Origin: Flavobacterium galactosidilyticum
GTDB taxonomy: Bacteria; Bacteroidota; Bacteroidia; Flavobacteriales; Flavobacteriaceae
Assembly (NCBI RefSeq): GCF_020911945.1
Contig: NZ_CP087135.1
Coordinates: forward strand, 62,001-126,000
Direction of reading: 5' to 3'
DNA: 64,000 nucleotides
Part shown: one piece after another, positions 9,432 through 18,864 of the stretch
Layout: every line of letters starts with the position of its first letter
Numbering within the stretch: the first letter of the stretch is position 1
The notes under the pieces: model-generated
Databases searched by the model: none
Told to the model about the DNA's origin: nothing
What the model saw: only the letters and a program-made list of their open reading frames with translations
Translations under genes and position numbers: made by a program

Positions 9432-12400
9432 TTATTTTGTTATCGATGAATTTGTTTTAGCTTCTTCTGTTTTAATTTTGTCCAACGTTGTTTTAGCGTC
9501 TGCAACTACTTCCGGATAATCTGTGAAGTTTTTAATTACATTTTCTAAAATATAAGTTGCTTGAAAACTATCTTTCAGTCCGTAGAAGTTTTTAGCCATT
9601 AAGACTAATCCTTTTGCTCCAAAATATTTATAACTTGAATAATTCTTAGCCAGTTTCTGAACCACATCATTTGAAGCACTGTAATTTCCTTCTTTATTTT
9701 TGAAATACGCATCATAGTATAGCGCCTCAGCTGCTAATTCTCCCCTAGCAATATTCTGTACTTGCGCATAAGCGACTTTTGCTCGTGCCTCATCACCAGT
9801 TTCAAATGCTGCTCGTGCTATAATAATTTGAGCATCACTTTTAACTTTGTCATCCATTCTAGTGTTTGCTAATACTTTTTCAGCATACACTACTGCATTT
9901 GGATAATCCTTTAGCTCGTAGTAAGATTTCATCAAATTAGATTGTGCATAGGTTTTATTCTGAGCAACATCAGCTTCATTATCTAAACGTAATAAAACAG
10001 GAATAGCTTTCTCAGTTTGCTTGTTTTTCAAATATATTTGAGCCAAACGAGATAAAGATTGCTCCGTAAATTCGCTTCGTGCTTGTGCAACTACAAATTC
10101 ATAATTTGGTATGGCTTTGCTTTCAGAACCCTCAGCAAAATAAGATTGTGCTAAGTAATAATTAGCTTTTAAAGCATGTAAACCACGAGGAAATTGACTT
10201 ATATAACTATTAAATCCTGCAATTGCTTGTTTTGAATTATTCTGTTGAAATTGTTTTTCAGCCGCTTCATAGCTGTCATTTTCAAGCTCTACATCAGTTA
10301 CGGCAACAAAATCTAAAGTACGAACCCAACTTGCATACTCATCAACTCTACCACTATCCACATAAATCAATCTAGCGGTTGCCACTGCTTCTAAAGCCTC
10401 TGGAGTGCGAGGAAAATCAGCAGCAACTTTTTTAAACTTAATTACTGCCTGATCATTTTTATCTGTATTATAATAAACTAATCCTTGGCGTAAAATAGCT
10501 CTGGAAGTAAATGAGCCTTTCTTGAATTCAACATTCAAACGCTCGTATGTTTTAATCGCTAAATCATTTTTATTATCAGCAACGTAAGTATTAGCTAATT
10601 CAAAAAGTGCATCATCTTTATATTCTGATTTTGGATACGATTGAATGAAATTATTTAACTCGTCAATTTTTTTGTCATTTTTAGACAAAAACCCATAAGA
10701 AATTGCTTTCTGGAAATAAGCATAATCCGCATCAACACTTTTAGATTCAATCACTTTATTATAAGCGTCCATAGCTTGACTGTACTTAGAAGTGACAAAA
10801 CGACAATCAGCTAAACGCAAATACGAATCACTTAAACGCACCTTATCAGAAGGCGCCTTTTCTATTTGGCTTTGAAAATAATTACCTGCCTGATCGTACT
10901 CTTTTAGTTTAAAATACGAATAGGCAATATTGTAATTGTAATTTTTGTACTCAGCCGTTTTTGATGCTTGAGCCGAAGCAGCAAATTGTTTGTAACTCAA
11001 CAATGCTTCTCTAAAATCATTCAAAATATATTCTGTTTCCCCTTTCCAGAAAATTGCTCTAGCTGCAAAAATAGGATCTTTTTGCTCTGTAGTTGCTTTG
11101 GTAAACATTTTTAAAGCATCATCATATTTCCCATCCGTGTATAACTCAAGTCCTCTGTAAAAAAGCACTTTTTGGTACGCTAATTTATTTTCAGGTGATT
11201 TATTTTTTTCCAATAAAACTAAAGCTTCCTTATAGTTTTTAGAAGAAATATAAGAATCGATCACTAATTTTTCAATCTCTGATTTACTTGTGTTATTTGG
11301 ATATTTACTAAGGAAACCTTGCAGAATTGAAGGCACGCTTTGATACGAATTCCCTAATTCATAACTCAATTTAGCATAATTCAAACTAGCATCTTCTTGA
11401 ATAGCTAGATCATAGCTCATCTCTGAAGCATTTTTGAATGCATTTAAAGCCTGTTGCTTTTTATTGGTATTAAGATAACTTTCACCTAAGTGATAGTACG
11501 CATTTTGTGCAACTGAATCTTTACCACCTATAATTTTATTGAACTGTGAAATTGCACTTTCATACTCTTTTTGCTTGTAATACGCATACCCTAATTGGTA
11601 ATAATCAGTGTTATTCCATCTTCCATTTTTTCCTTTGTAAGCAACTAAAAAAGGGATTGCAGTGTCATATTTTTTTAAATTAAAGTAGCTTTCCCCTATA
11701 ATTTTATTCAATTCTGATTTTTCAGCAGGAGTTGATTTCGCCATTGCTTTTTGACCTAAGTCAATCGCTTTTTGGAAATTACCCAACTTAAAATTCATAT
11801 CCGCTTGATAATAGGAAAGCTTTTCTTTATATTTTTCTTCTGTAGAAACTTCGTCAAAATACTTTGTGGCTTGCTTATAGTCATCACCTTCATATGCCAT
11901 AAAACCTAAATAATATTTTGCTTGAGAACCATATTCGGCAGAATTCACCACTTTGTTCAAATATGTTGTTGCCTCTTTTTTCTTTTGTGCATTAAAGAAA
12001 CTGTAGCCTTTTTGAAAGTTAAACTGATCTTGATCATTTCTACTCAAACTACTTTCGTCCACTTTATCAAACCACTGTAACGCTTGCGGATAATTACCTT
12101 GATTAAAATGGTAATGCGCCACTTCAATATAGGCTTGGTTTTGTTTAACACTAGTAGGATAATCCGAAACGAATTTCTCCATCAAATCATCAGCATTCGA
12201 TTGATTGGTTCGAATGGCACAATTAGCAGCGTAGTACGCACAATCAGATTTTAATTCAACAGTATTTGCCGTTTCAGCTACTTTATTAAATATAAGTTGT
12301 GCAGATGCATACTGTTGCCCTTTAAATAAAGAAACGGCTCTATTAAAATCCTTAGATTCATGTGTGTAAATATCTGATTTTTGTGCTGAAGCCCCAGCTG

Positions 12401-12446
12401 ATATAATAAAAGAAGTAAGTAAATAGCCCCAAGAAAGTTTACGCAT
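9432..12446 (-). CDS. Large secreted tetratricopeptide-repeat protein
   Basis: This 1004-residue protein has a signal peptide (MRKLSWGYLLTSFIISAGAS, cleavage near AQ). Nearly the whole chain consists of degenerate TPR units with repeated motifs such as YPQALQWFDKV, YYQLGYAYYKQKEYESAI and DAYNKVIES. It is probably a periplasmic scaffold comparable to YbgF/BamD-like TPR proteins, but much longer. It is followed by an outer-membrane barrel gene. A TATATTTG element lies just upstream of the start. No enzymatic domain was seen. Confidence 0.85.
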   Translation of the reverse strand: MRKLSWGYLLTSFIISAGASAQKSDIYTHESKDFNRAVSLFKGQQYASAQLIFNKVAETANTVELKSDCAYYAANCAIRTNQSNADDLMEKFVSDYPTSVKQNQAYIEVAHYHFNQGNYPQALQWFDKVDESSLSRNDQDQFNFQKGYSFFNAQKKKEATTYLNKVVNSAEYGSQAKYYLGFMAYEGDDYKQATKYFDEVSTEEKYKEKLSYYQADMNFKLGNFQKAIDLGQKAMAKSTPAEKSELNKIIGESYFNLKKYDTAIPFLVAYKGKNGRWNNTDYYQLGYAYYKQKEYESAISQFNKIIGGKDSVAQNAYYHLGESYLNTNKKQQALNAFKNASEMSYDLAIQEDASLNYAKLSYELGNSYQSVPSILQGFLSKYPNNTSKSEIEKLVIDSYISSKNYKEALVLLEKNKSPENKLAYQKVLFYRGLELYTDGKYDDALKMFTKATTEQKDPIFAARAIFWKGETEYILNDFREALLSYKQFAASAQASKTAEYKNYNYNIAYSYFKLKEYDQAGNYFQSQIEKAPSDKVRLSDSYLRLADCRFVTSKYSQAMDAYNKVIESKSVDADYAYFQKAISYGFLSKNDKKIDELNNFIQSYPKSEYKDDALFELANTYVADNKNDLAIKTYERLNVEFKKGSFTSRAILRQGLVYYNTDKNDQAVIKFKKVAADFPRTPEALEAVATARLIYVDSGRVDEYASWVRTLDFVAVTDVELENDSYEAAEKQFQQNNSKQAIAGFNSYISQFPRGLHALKANYYLAQSYFAEGSESKAIPNYEFVVAQARSEFTEQSLSRLAQIYLKNKQTEKAIPVLLRLDNEADVAQNKTYAQSNLMKSYYELKDYPNAVVYAEKVLANTRMDDKVKSDAQIIIARAAFETGDEARAKVAYAQVQNIARGELAAEALYYDAYFKNKEGNYSASNDVVQKLAKNYSSYKYFGAKGLVLMAKNFYGLKDSFQATYILENVIKNFTDYPEVVADAKTTLDKIKTEEAKTNSSITK

Positions 12447-12467
12447 TGTAGTTTTATTTTAATAATT

Positions 12468-12475
12468 CAAATATA
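12468..12475 (-). promoter_or_regulatory. Putative -7 promoter element for the TPR/barrel pair
   Basis: TATATTTG on the minus strand, 21 bases before the TPR gene ATG, matches the Bacteroidota TAnnTTTG -7 box. A well-spaced -33 box was not found. Confidence 0.45.
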
Positions 12476-12693
12476 TTATATTCCAAACTCTATAACGAAT
12501 CAAAATTAACTTTTATTATCTAAACTTATTTTACAATCTCTATTTCACCTTATTTACTTATACTATTCTTAAAATCAAAGGTCCTACTTCCCATTATTAT
12601 TTTTTTAATTTTCTAATTCTGCCTTTTACAGTAGAATTTATTTTGAATAGAACCGTTATCTTATTACTTTTACCACATAAACAAAAGCAAATT

Positions 12694-13380
12694 ATGTCAC
12701 AATCCGTCCTGTCTTTAAAAAATGTAACTATTTATCAAGAAGCAAAATCTATTTTAACAGAGGTAAACTTAGAGGTAAATCATGGAGAATTCCTTTACAT
12801 CATTGGTAAAACAGGTTCTGGAAAAAGTAGTTTAATGAAAACTTTATATGCTGATTTACCTTTATCTGAAGGTGAAGGAAGTGTTGTAGGTTTTGATTTA
12901 GCCACTTTAAAAGAAAATGACATTCCTTTTTTAAGAAGAAAGATTGGTATTGTTTTTCAAGATTTCAAACTACTTCCAGACCGCAGTATCAATGACAATA
13001 TGTTATTTGTACTTAAAGCAACTGGCTGGACTGATAAAGTAGAAATGGAAGACAAAATTGTTGAAGTTTTAAATAAAGTGGGAATGGGAAATTTTGGCAA
13101 AAAAATGCCCCATCAACTTTCAGGCGGTGAGCAGCAACGTGTGGCTATTGCACGTGCTTTACTGAATGATCCAGAATTGATTCTTGCTGATGAACCTACA
13201 GGAAATCTAGATCCACAAACTAGCGTTGAAGTACTAGAGCTACTAAAAAAAATCAATACGAACGGAAAAACCATCATTATGGCAACGCACGATTATGCGT
13301 TGTTAATGAAATTCCCTTCGAAAACATTGAAATGTGAGGACTCTAAAATTTTTGAAGTAGTTCAGCAAAGAGCAGTTTAA
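12694..13380 (+). CDS. ftsE: FtsE-like ABC transporter ATP-binding protein
   Basis: This is a 228-residue ATPase; I chose ATG 12694 ([11 protein letters not shown]) because the upstream in-frame extension is hydrophobic and unlike the family. It has Walker [10 protein letters not shown] (residues 38-46), signature LSGGEQQRV, Walker [13 protein letters not shown] and the switch His in ATHDY. FtsE with FtsX controls septal peptidoglycan hydrolases. No ftsX is adjacent: its stop overlaps the start of a glycosyltransferase (TAATG), so the partner must lie elsewhere. Confidence 0.85.
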   Translation: MSQSVLSLKNVTIYQEAKSILTEVNLEVNHGEFLYIIGKTGSGKSSLMKTLYADLPLSEGEGSVVGFDLATLKENDIPFLRRKIGIVFQDFKLLPDRSINDNMLFVLKATGWTDKVEMEDKIVEVLNKVGMGNFGKKMPHQLSGGEQQRVAIARALLNDPELILADEPTGNLDPQTSVEVLELLKKINTNGKTIIMATHDYALLMKFPSKTLKCEDSKIFEVVQQRAV

Positions 13381-14276
13381 TGCTCTCCATCCTGGTTCCA
13401 ATATACAATTACAATGCTTTTCCGTTAGTATTTGCATTGCATCAACAATGTATGGAATGCGGGATTCCTTTTGAGATTTTATGTCAGGATGATTGTTCAA
13501 CTATAACCTTTATTGAAAACAACCAAATAAATAAATTACAAGGTGGCCAATATCTGAGTAATAAAAAAAACCTTGGCAGAGCTCCCAACATCAACACGTT
13601 AGCTGAAATTTCAAAATTTGATTATCTGCTAATTCTAGAGGCCGATAGTTTTCCCTTAAATAAAAATTACATCAAGACCTACATTGAAGCAAGCAAGCAA
13701 GAGCCACAGGCGGTATTTGGCGGAGTAACTTATTCTGAAGCTAAACCTCAAAAGAACAAGCTACTGCGTTGGATTTACGGCAATGCAAGAGAAGCTAAAG
13801 ATTTGACATACCGCATTACAAATCCGCATGACATCGTTTTTAGTTGGAATTTATTAATTGAGAAAAAACTTTTTTTAAACAATCGCTTTGACGCTACTAT
13901 AACGACTTATGGATTTGAAGATTTAGTTTTTTTGAAAAAATTAAAAGAAAAGAATGTATCCATACGGCAGATTGACAATCCTTGTGTGCATCAAAATGAA
14001 GAACAGTCAGCTGTTTTTATTGAAAAATCAAAAATAGCAGTACTAAATCTGATTGAATTATATCGAAAAAATATACTTTCTACTTCTGATTCAAGTTTAC
14101 TAAAGGCGTTTGAAATCTTAAAAAACACGTACTTAGTAGCTACAACTTCCTTTCTTTTTGATCGTTTTGAAAAACCATTGAAAAAAAACCTGCTATCTAA
14201 AAAACCATCCTTATTTTTATTCGACCTTTACCGATTGGGTTACTTTTGTAAAAATTCCAAAATGAAAAAGATCTAG
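13380..14276 (+). CDS. Family 2-like glycosyltransferase
   Basis: This 298-residue cytoplasmic GT-A enzyme begins LSILVPIYNYNAFPL, has the nucleotide-sugar motif CQDDCS (residues 35-40), a metal-binding LEADS (86-90) and a later acidic FEDLVFL likely contributing the base. It overlaps the ftsE stop by one base, so it is translated from the same message. Donor and acceptor sugars cannot be inferred. It opens the polysaccharide locus that runs to 23.4 kb. Confidence 0.82.
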   Translation: MLSILVPIYNYNAFPLVFALHQQCMECGIPFEILCQDDCSTITFIENNQINKLQGGQYLSNKKNLGRAPNINTLAEISKFDYLLILEADSFPLNKNYIKTYIEASKQEPQAVFGGVTYSEAKPQKNKLLRWIYGNAREAKDLTYRITNPHDIVFSWNLLIEKKLFLNNRFDATITTYGFEDLVFLKKLKEKNVSIRQIDNPCVHQNEEQSAVFIEKSKIAVLNLIELYRKNILSTSDSSLLKAFEILKNTYLVATTSFLFDRFEKPLKKNLLSKKPSLFLFDLYRLGYFCKNSKMKKI

Positions 14277-14349
14277 TTTCATCTTTCTTTTCAAAGCTGC
14301 ACTTAAAACTCAAAATTCAACATCATTAAAAAAATGTGATATTAACCCA

Positions 14350-14378
14350 TTTGACCCTTAAAAAATATATTATGTTTG
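14350..14378 (+). promoter_or_regulatory. Bacteroidota-type promoter for the 14398 glycosyltransferase
   Basis: TTTG (14350-14353) is followed after 17 bases by TATGTTTG (14371-14378), a full match to TTTG/TAnnTTTG with normal spacing. Transcription would start about 15 bases before the ATG at 14398, separating this gene from the upstream ftsE-glycosyltransferase message. Confidence 0.7.
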
Positions 14379-14397
14379 CTAATAAAAAAGTAGTTAG

Positions 14398-15333
14398 ATG
14401 CCTTTATTTTCGGTCATAATCCCTCTTTTCAATAAAGAAGCTTTTATTGAAAACACTTTAAAAAGCATTTTCAATCAATCTTTTTCAGATTATGAAATTA
14501 TAATCGTGAATGATGCTTCAACTGATAAAAGTGAAGAACTTGTTTTGCAATTCAATGATGCTAGAATTAAATATTTTTACAAAAAAAACGAGGGAGTTTC
14601 TGTCGCTAGAAATTATGGCATTGAACAATCAAAAGGAAATTATGTAGCATTCTTGGATGCTGATGATTTATGGCTTCCTGACCATCTTGCAGTTTTAAAT
14701 AAATTAATTCACAATTTTCCTGAAGTCGGCCTATATGCTTCTAGGTATATTTCTAAAGTATCAAAAGACAAATACATCAAAAACAAGTTTTTAAAAATAC
14801 CTGAAAATTTCACAGGTATCGTAACCGATTTTTTTTATTCTAGCTTAGTTAACAGAATTGCATTAACATCAGCAGTTGCAATCCCAAAATATATTTTAGA
14901 TAAAATAGGAGGTTTCGACCCAAATATATCTAGCGGTCAAGACTTAGATTTATGGATAAAAATTGCCGTTCATTATCCAGTCGCTATAACAAATTCAGTT
15001 ACTGTAGAGTACAATACAATAGACAACAATAGCCTTTCAAAAATCAATATTAAAGACAAAAAACTGATTGACTTTTCTCAATTTCAAGATACAGAAAAAA
15101 ACAATCAAAGCCTTAAAGCCTTTATTGATATTCACCGTATGGATTATGCATTAAAGTTTAAAATTAGTGGAGATTTAAAAAAAGCGAAAGAGTATTATAA
15201 AAATATTGGCAAAGAAAACATAACATTAAAAAACTGGATTGTGTTCCATTTACCTCGATGGATCCAAATTCCATTGGTTACAATAAAGAAAAAGCTCTAT
15301 AGAAACGGAATCGAATTTTCCGTATATCAATAA
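14398..15333 (+). CDS. Family 2 glycosyltransferase
   Basis: This 311-residue GT-A protein has the classic order FSVIIPLFNKEAF, IIIVNDASTDKS, NEGVSVARNYGI and the DXD-type LDADD (residues 86-90), then SGQDLDLWIKIA supplying the acidic base. The C-terminus has an amphipathic basic helix that may touch the membrane. It has its own promoter and its stop directly abuts the stop of the convergent ketoisomerase gene with no spacer. A role in O-antigen or capsule assembly is inferred from context. Confidence 0.88.
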   Translation: MPLFSVIIPLFNKEAFIENTLKSIFNQSFSDYEIIIVNDASTDKSEELVLQFNDARIKYFYKKNEGVSVARNYGIEQSKGNYVAFLDADDLWLPDHLAVLNKLIHNFPEVGLYASRYISKVSKDKYIKNKFLKIPENFTGIVTDFFYSSLVNRIALTSAVAIPKYILDKIGGFDPNISSGQDLDLWIKIAVHYPVAITNSVTVEYNTIDNNSLSKINIKDKKLIDFSQFQDTEKNNQSLKAFIDIHRMDYALKFKISGDLKKAKEYYKNIGKENITLKNWIVFHLPRWIQIPLVTIKKKLYRNGIEFSVYQ

Positions 15334-15726
15334 TTAATATTTAAACCCTAGAAATTCTTCAAAATCTCTAATATAGTCATTTTCATCAAAAACAGCAGAA
15401 GCAACGACCAGACAAACACTTCCTGAAGAAAAATTATTGAGTTCACGCCAAATCCCTTGGTTAATCAATAATCCTTCATAAGGCTTGTTCAGGGTTACTA
15501 TTTGCTGATTTTGACCATCATTCAAAACCACATCAAAGCTTCCGCTTAATGCTACAAGAAACTCTTTTTGGTCGATATGTGAATGTCCGCCGCGCTCAGC
15601 TCCCGCTGGAACATCATACAAATAATAGACTCTCTTTATTTCAAAAGGAATCACATCGTGCTCAATAACAGATAAATTCCCACGATTATCTTCAATTTTT
15701 GGAATTGATATTAGTTTTATATTCAT
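15334..15726 (-). CDS. FdtA/QdtA-type dTDP-sugar 3,4-ketoisomerase (cupin)
   Basis: This is a 130-residue cupin. ATG 15726 was chosen because the family begins MxIKLI and it lies one base after the preceding stop; another ATG at 15738 overlaps that gene. Motifs DNRGNLSVIE, VYYLYDVPAGAERGGHSH and NQGIWRELNNFSSG match dTDP-4-keto-6-deoxyglucose 3,4-ketoisomerases. It would create the 3-keto sugar that the aminotransferase at 21352-22458 aminates. FdtA (galacto) and QdtA (gluco) cannot be separated by eye. Confidence 0.85.
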   Translation of the reverse strand: MNIKLISIPKIEDNRGNLSVIEHDVIPFEIKRVYYLYDVPAGAERGGHSHIDQKEFLVALSGSFDVVLNDGQNQQIVTLNKPYEGLLINQGIWRELNNFSSGSVCLVVASAVFDENDYIRDFEEFLGFKY

Positions 15727-15727
15727 A

Positions 15728-16801
15728 TTAAACTTCATTGATACTCAATAATTTTAACCATTTTTTCTGAATATTTTCTCCTAAAAATGATTGAACTGAC
15801 GTTTTTGAATTTTGTTTACAAAAATTGTACAAATGATTGCCATCTACTATTCTGTTAATTGCCATTTGAAGCGCTACAAAATCTTGATCTTTAACTAATA
15901 AACCATTAAATTCATGCTGTACTAATTCATTTGGCCCCGTTTCGCAGTCAAATGAAACAACCGGAATTCCAGCATTTAAGGCTTCTAATACGACCATTGG
16001 AAAACCTTCATATTTACTACTTAACACTAAAAACCTAGCTTCCTTAATATAGCAAATAGCATCATTTCTAAAACCTAGTAAATGAACGAATTTTGTCAAT
16101 TTCAAACTTGCAATTTGCATTAATAAGTTTTCTTTCTCTATACCATCGCCAACAATAACTAAATGTATTTCGCTTTTACGTAAATTTGAGTTGCAGTATG
16201 CATCAATCAGTTTATCAAACTGTTTTAACTCTACTAATCTCCCAACAGCAATACAGTATTCAAAAGGAAATAAAGCATCTAAACACTCCGCTTCACATGA
16301 TTTTTCAGCAATTGAATTAGGAATTACAACGCAATCATGGAACTGATATTTTTTTTTAATTTTCTCATTCAAGGCCCCAGAAACCGATACAATTCTATAA
16401 GCTCGATATAACATTTGTTTAGAAATCCATCCTTTAGAAGTTAAGTACACCTCTAATTTACTACTATGAATAGTATAAATAAATTTAAAACCAGAATAAA
16501 TATAATGAATAAACAGCAGTTCCATCCAAGGATTTATGCGATGTCTAAAATCAATCACATAATTAAACTGATTCCTTTTTAAATAGCGTCTTAATTTAAA
16601 ATATTTTTTAAACTTAGAATATCCTCCTAAATTAATCAATGTTCCATGAAAAGGATATTCAACTTCATTTTCTAAAACAATCCCACAAACTTCACAATTC
16701 GAATAATGCAACAACTCTGAAACCGTACTTAAAACACGCTCTAATCCGCCATTGGCTAATTTATATCCTACCAGCGCTATTTTAATCTTTTTACCTTGCA
16801 T
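15728..16801 (-). CDS. Family 4-like (GT-B) glycosyltransferase
   Basis: This is a 357-residue protein starting at ATG 16801; a TTG two codons upstream is less likely. The N-terminal half has the acceptor-side ANGGLERVLS motif. The C-terminal half has AVGRLVELKQFDKLI, LVIVGDGIEKENL, a conserved HLLGF and the E-x7-E element YEGFPMVVLEAL. It is co-oriented with, and one base upstream of, the ketoisomerase gene, suggesting coupled translation. Divergent from the next glycosyltransferase. Confidence 0.88.
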   Translation of the reverse strand: MQGKKIKIALVGYKLANGGLERVLSTVSELLHYSNCEVCGIVLENEVEYPFHGTLINLGGYSKFKKYFKLRRYLKRNQFNYVIDFRHRINPWMELLFIHYIYSGFKFIYTIHSSKLEVYLTSKGWISKQMLYRAYRIVSVSGALNEKIKKKYQFHDCVVIPNSIAEKSCEAECLDALFPFEYCIAVGRLVELKQFDKLIDAYCNSNLRKSEIHLVIVGDGIEKENLLMQIASLKLTKFVHLLGFRNDAICYIKEARFLVLSSKYEGFPMVVLEALNAGIPVVSFDCETGPNELVQHEFNGLLVKDQDFVALQMAINRIVDGNHLYNFCKQNSKTSVQSFLGENIQKKWLKLLSINEV

Positions 16802-16856
16802 TGCCAATATCGAAGTGTTATTTTCGTAACAAATATAAAACTCTTATATCAAATTT

Positions 16857-17753
16857 ATGCACAACAAGCCGTTAGTTACCGTTATTTGTTTGTGCTACAA
16901 TCATGCTAGCTTTGCGATAGAAGCTTTAGAATCAGTTCTAGGTCAAACACATCCTAATGTGGAACTAATTGTTGCAGATGATTTTAGTACAGATAATTCA
17001 GTGCAAGTCATTAATAACTGGCTAAAACAACATCCAGAAATTCAGTTTATAGCTAATAAGGAAAATTTAGGCAATACCAAAACCTTTAATAAATGTCTAA
17101 AATTAGCTAAAGGTGAGTACATAATTGACCTAGCTGCTGATGATCTTTTGAAACCAGATAGTATTGTAAATCAACTTAAAGGTTTTGAAGAAAGTATTTA
17201 TGGAAATCTAGGTTTAATTTATGGAAATGCCGAGTTAATTAATGAAGATGGCCGCTACATCAAAGATTATTTTGAAACAAACAGTAACCAAAAAAGAATA
17301 AGAAGGCAACCTACTGGAGATATTTACATCGGCTTACTAAATGGGAACAATAATCTTTGTTCTATAAGCTCTTTGGTCAAAAGAGAGGTTTTTGATTCCC
17401 TAAACGGATATGATGAAAACTTGGCTTATGAAGATTACGACTTCTGGATTCGTGCATCTAGAATTTACAACTTTGATTATGTGGATAAAATTTTAGTTCA
17501 AAAAAGGGTATTAAAAGATTCCATGTACACTTTACTCACTCAAAAAAACAATAAAAAGACCCGCAGATTCAACCACTCTACTTACCTAATTCTTCAAAAA
17601 GCGTTTAAATTGAATCGCACAAAAGAAGAGTTTGTAGCAATGCTGAAAAGAATTCATTTTGAAATGACAGTTGCTTATAAAACAAGGGATTTTGCGTTAT
17701 TGATTAAATATATCTTTTTAGAGTTAAAAGTTAGACTAGAAACAAAAAAGTAA
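16857..17753 (+). CDS. Family 2 glycosyltransferase
   Basis: This 298-residue enzyme has PLVTVICLCYNHASFAIEAL, LIVADDFSTDNS, LGNTKTFNKCLKLAKG and an acidic AADDLL (residues 93-98) as nucleotide-binding DXD equivalent, followed by YEDYDFWIRAS with the likely catalytic acid. It is a single plus-strand gene between two minus-strand blocks, so the polysaccharide locus has a mosaic orientation. Sugar specificity is not predictable. Confidence 0.87.
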   Translation: MHNKPLVTVICLCYNHASFAIEALESVLGQTHPNVELIVADDFSTDNSVQVINNWLKQHPEIQFIANKENLGNTKTFNKCLKLAKGEYIIDLAADDLLKPDSIVNQLKGFEESIYGNLGLIYGNAELINEDGRYIKDYFETNSNQKRIRRQPTGDIYIGLLNGNNNLCSISSLVKREVFDSLNGYDENLAYEDYDFWIRASRIYNFDYVDKILVQKRVLKDSMYTLLTQKNNKKTRRFNHSTYLILQKAFKLNRTKEEFVAMLKRIHFEMTVAYKTRDFALLIKYIFLELKVRLETKK

Positions 17754-17810
17754 AGTTTTCTTAGATATTTCAGTGGATTCTGTGCTAGAAGAGTCACTTT
17801 CGATCAAAAT

Positions 17811-18864
17811 TTAAATACTTCTAAAATAATCATTCAAAGGCTTTTCAACATAATAATAAAGTGTAATTGCAATTACATTTAAAGATAGAAAAACGAAAAA
17901 ATAATTAGTCGAAATTGTATTTAAAAAAGTTCTAAAAAACCCAATGTGAATTAGATAAAAAACATAAGAACTTTTGCCTAACAAGATAAAAAAATCACTA
18001 CCTAATACTTTCGAAAATGCTGTTTTTTCATTAATTAGTCCGTAAAAAAAAGGCATTATTCCAAAAACAGGAAGTAGTATACTATTAACTATACTTTTTT
18101 GAATAAAAAGCAGGTTGGAATAAGGATGATATTCTAAAATCGACAAAAAATAAATGAAAAATAGAATACCAAAAACACCTCCAGCTGTAAAAAATTTAAA
18201 TTTGTAATTTGGATTCTTTTTCAACAGTAGTCCTAATGTTATACCTACAAAAAATTCAAATATCCGACCAAAGAAAGTATATCCTAACATAAAATTAATG
18301 TTATTCATAAAACCATGAAAATTGCAATTTTGGAAGATTCCAACTAAAAAAACCCCTAATAAAATAAAGCAGAATGGAATCAAAATTACCATCCATTTGC
18401 ATTTTTTTATAAGTACAAAAAATAACGGCGCTAAAAAATAAAAGGATTCTTCTACCGTTAAGGTCCATCCTTGAGCAATATCGCTAAATTTTAAATCATC
18501 AAAAAAACCTCTCAAAAATGTAATGTTCAAAAAATAACTTCCTAAACTACCATAACTTTTAAAGAAAAAAATACCCTAAAAAAAATGTCAAGGAAGTTAA
18601 AATAAAATACATGGGGTATATTCGAGCCAACCGTTTTTGTAAATACGATTTGAGATCAAAATCACGACTGTCAAAATATCTATGTGTAATTAAAAATCCG
18701 CTCAATACAAAAAATAAAGTTACTCCTATGTGAAAACCATCAAAGAAATAATGCATACCAACACCAAATACCTCTGCTTGAAATGGATTAAAATGATGGA
18801 TGTAAACCATATACGCTGCAAGAATCCGAATGCCTGTCAATGCTGGAAAATTCACTTGTCTCAC
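17811..18864 (-). pseudogene. Acyltransferase-3 family O-acyltransferase, frameshifted in a homopolymer
   Basis: Two minus-strand frames together make one acyltransferase-3 membrane protein. The N-terminal part (18864-18559, GTG start overlapping the flippase stop) has FPALTGIRILAAYMVYIHH and GVTLFFVLSGFLITHRYF. The C-terminal part (to 17811) has GWTLTVEESFYFLAPL and about seven membrane helices. The frames meet at a 7-base A run (18565-18571 plus strand): removing one base gives a continuous chain through GYFFFKSYGSLGSYFLNI. Such enzymes acetylate surface sugars. The break could be a true mutation, a slippage-driven on/off switch, or an assembly error. Confidence 0.85.

Noticed and set aside
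17811-18864. The two acyltransferase frames as separate genes
   Set aside because: Neither half alone makes a complete acyltransferase-3 fold and the junction lies in a homopolymer where one base restores the chain.
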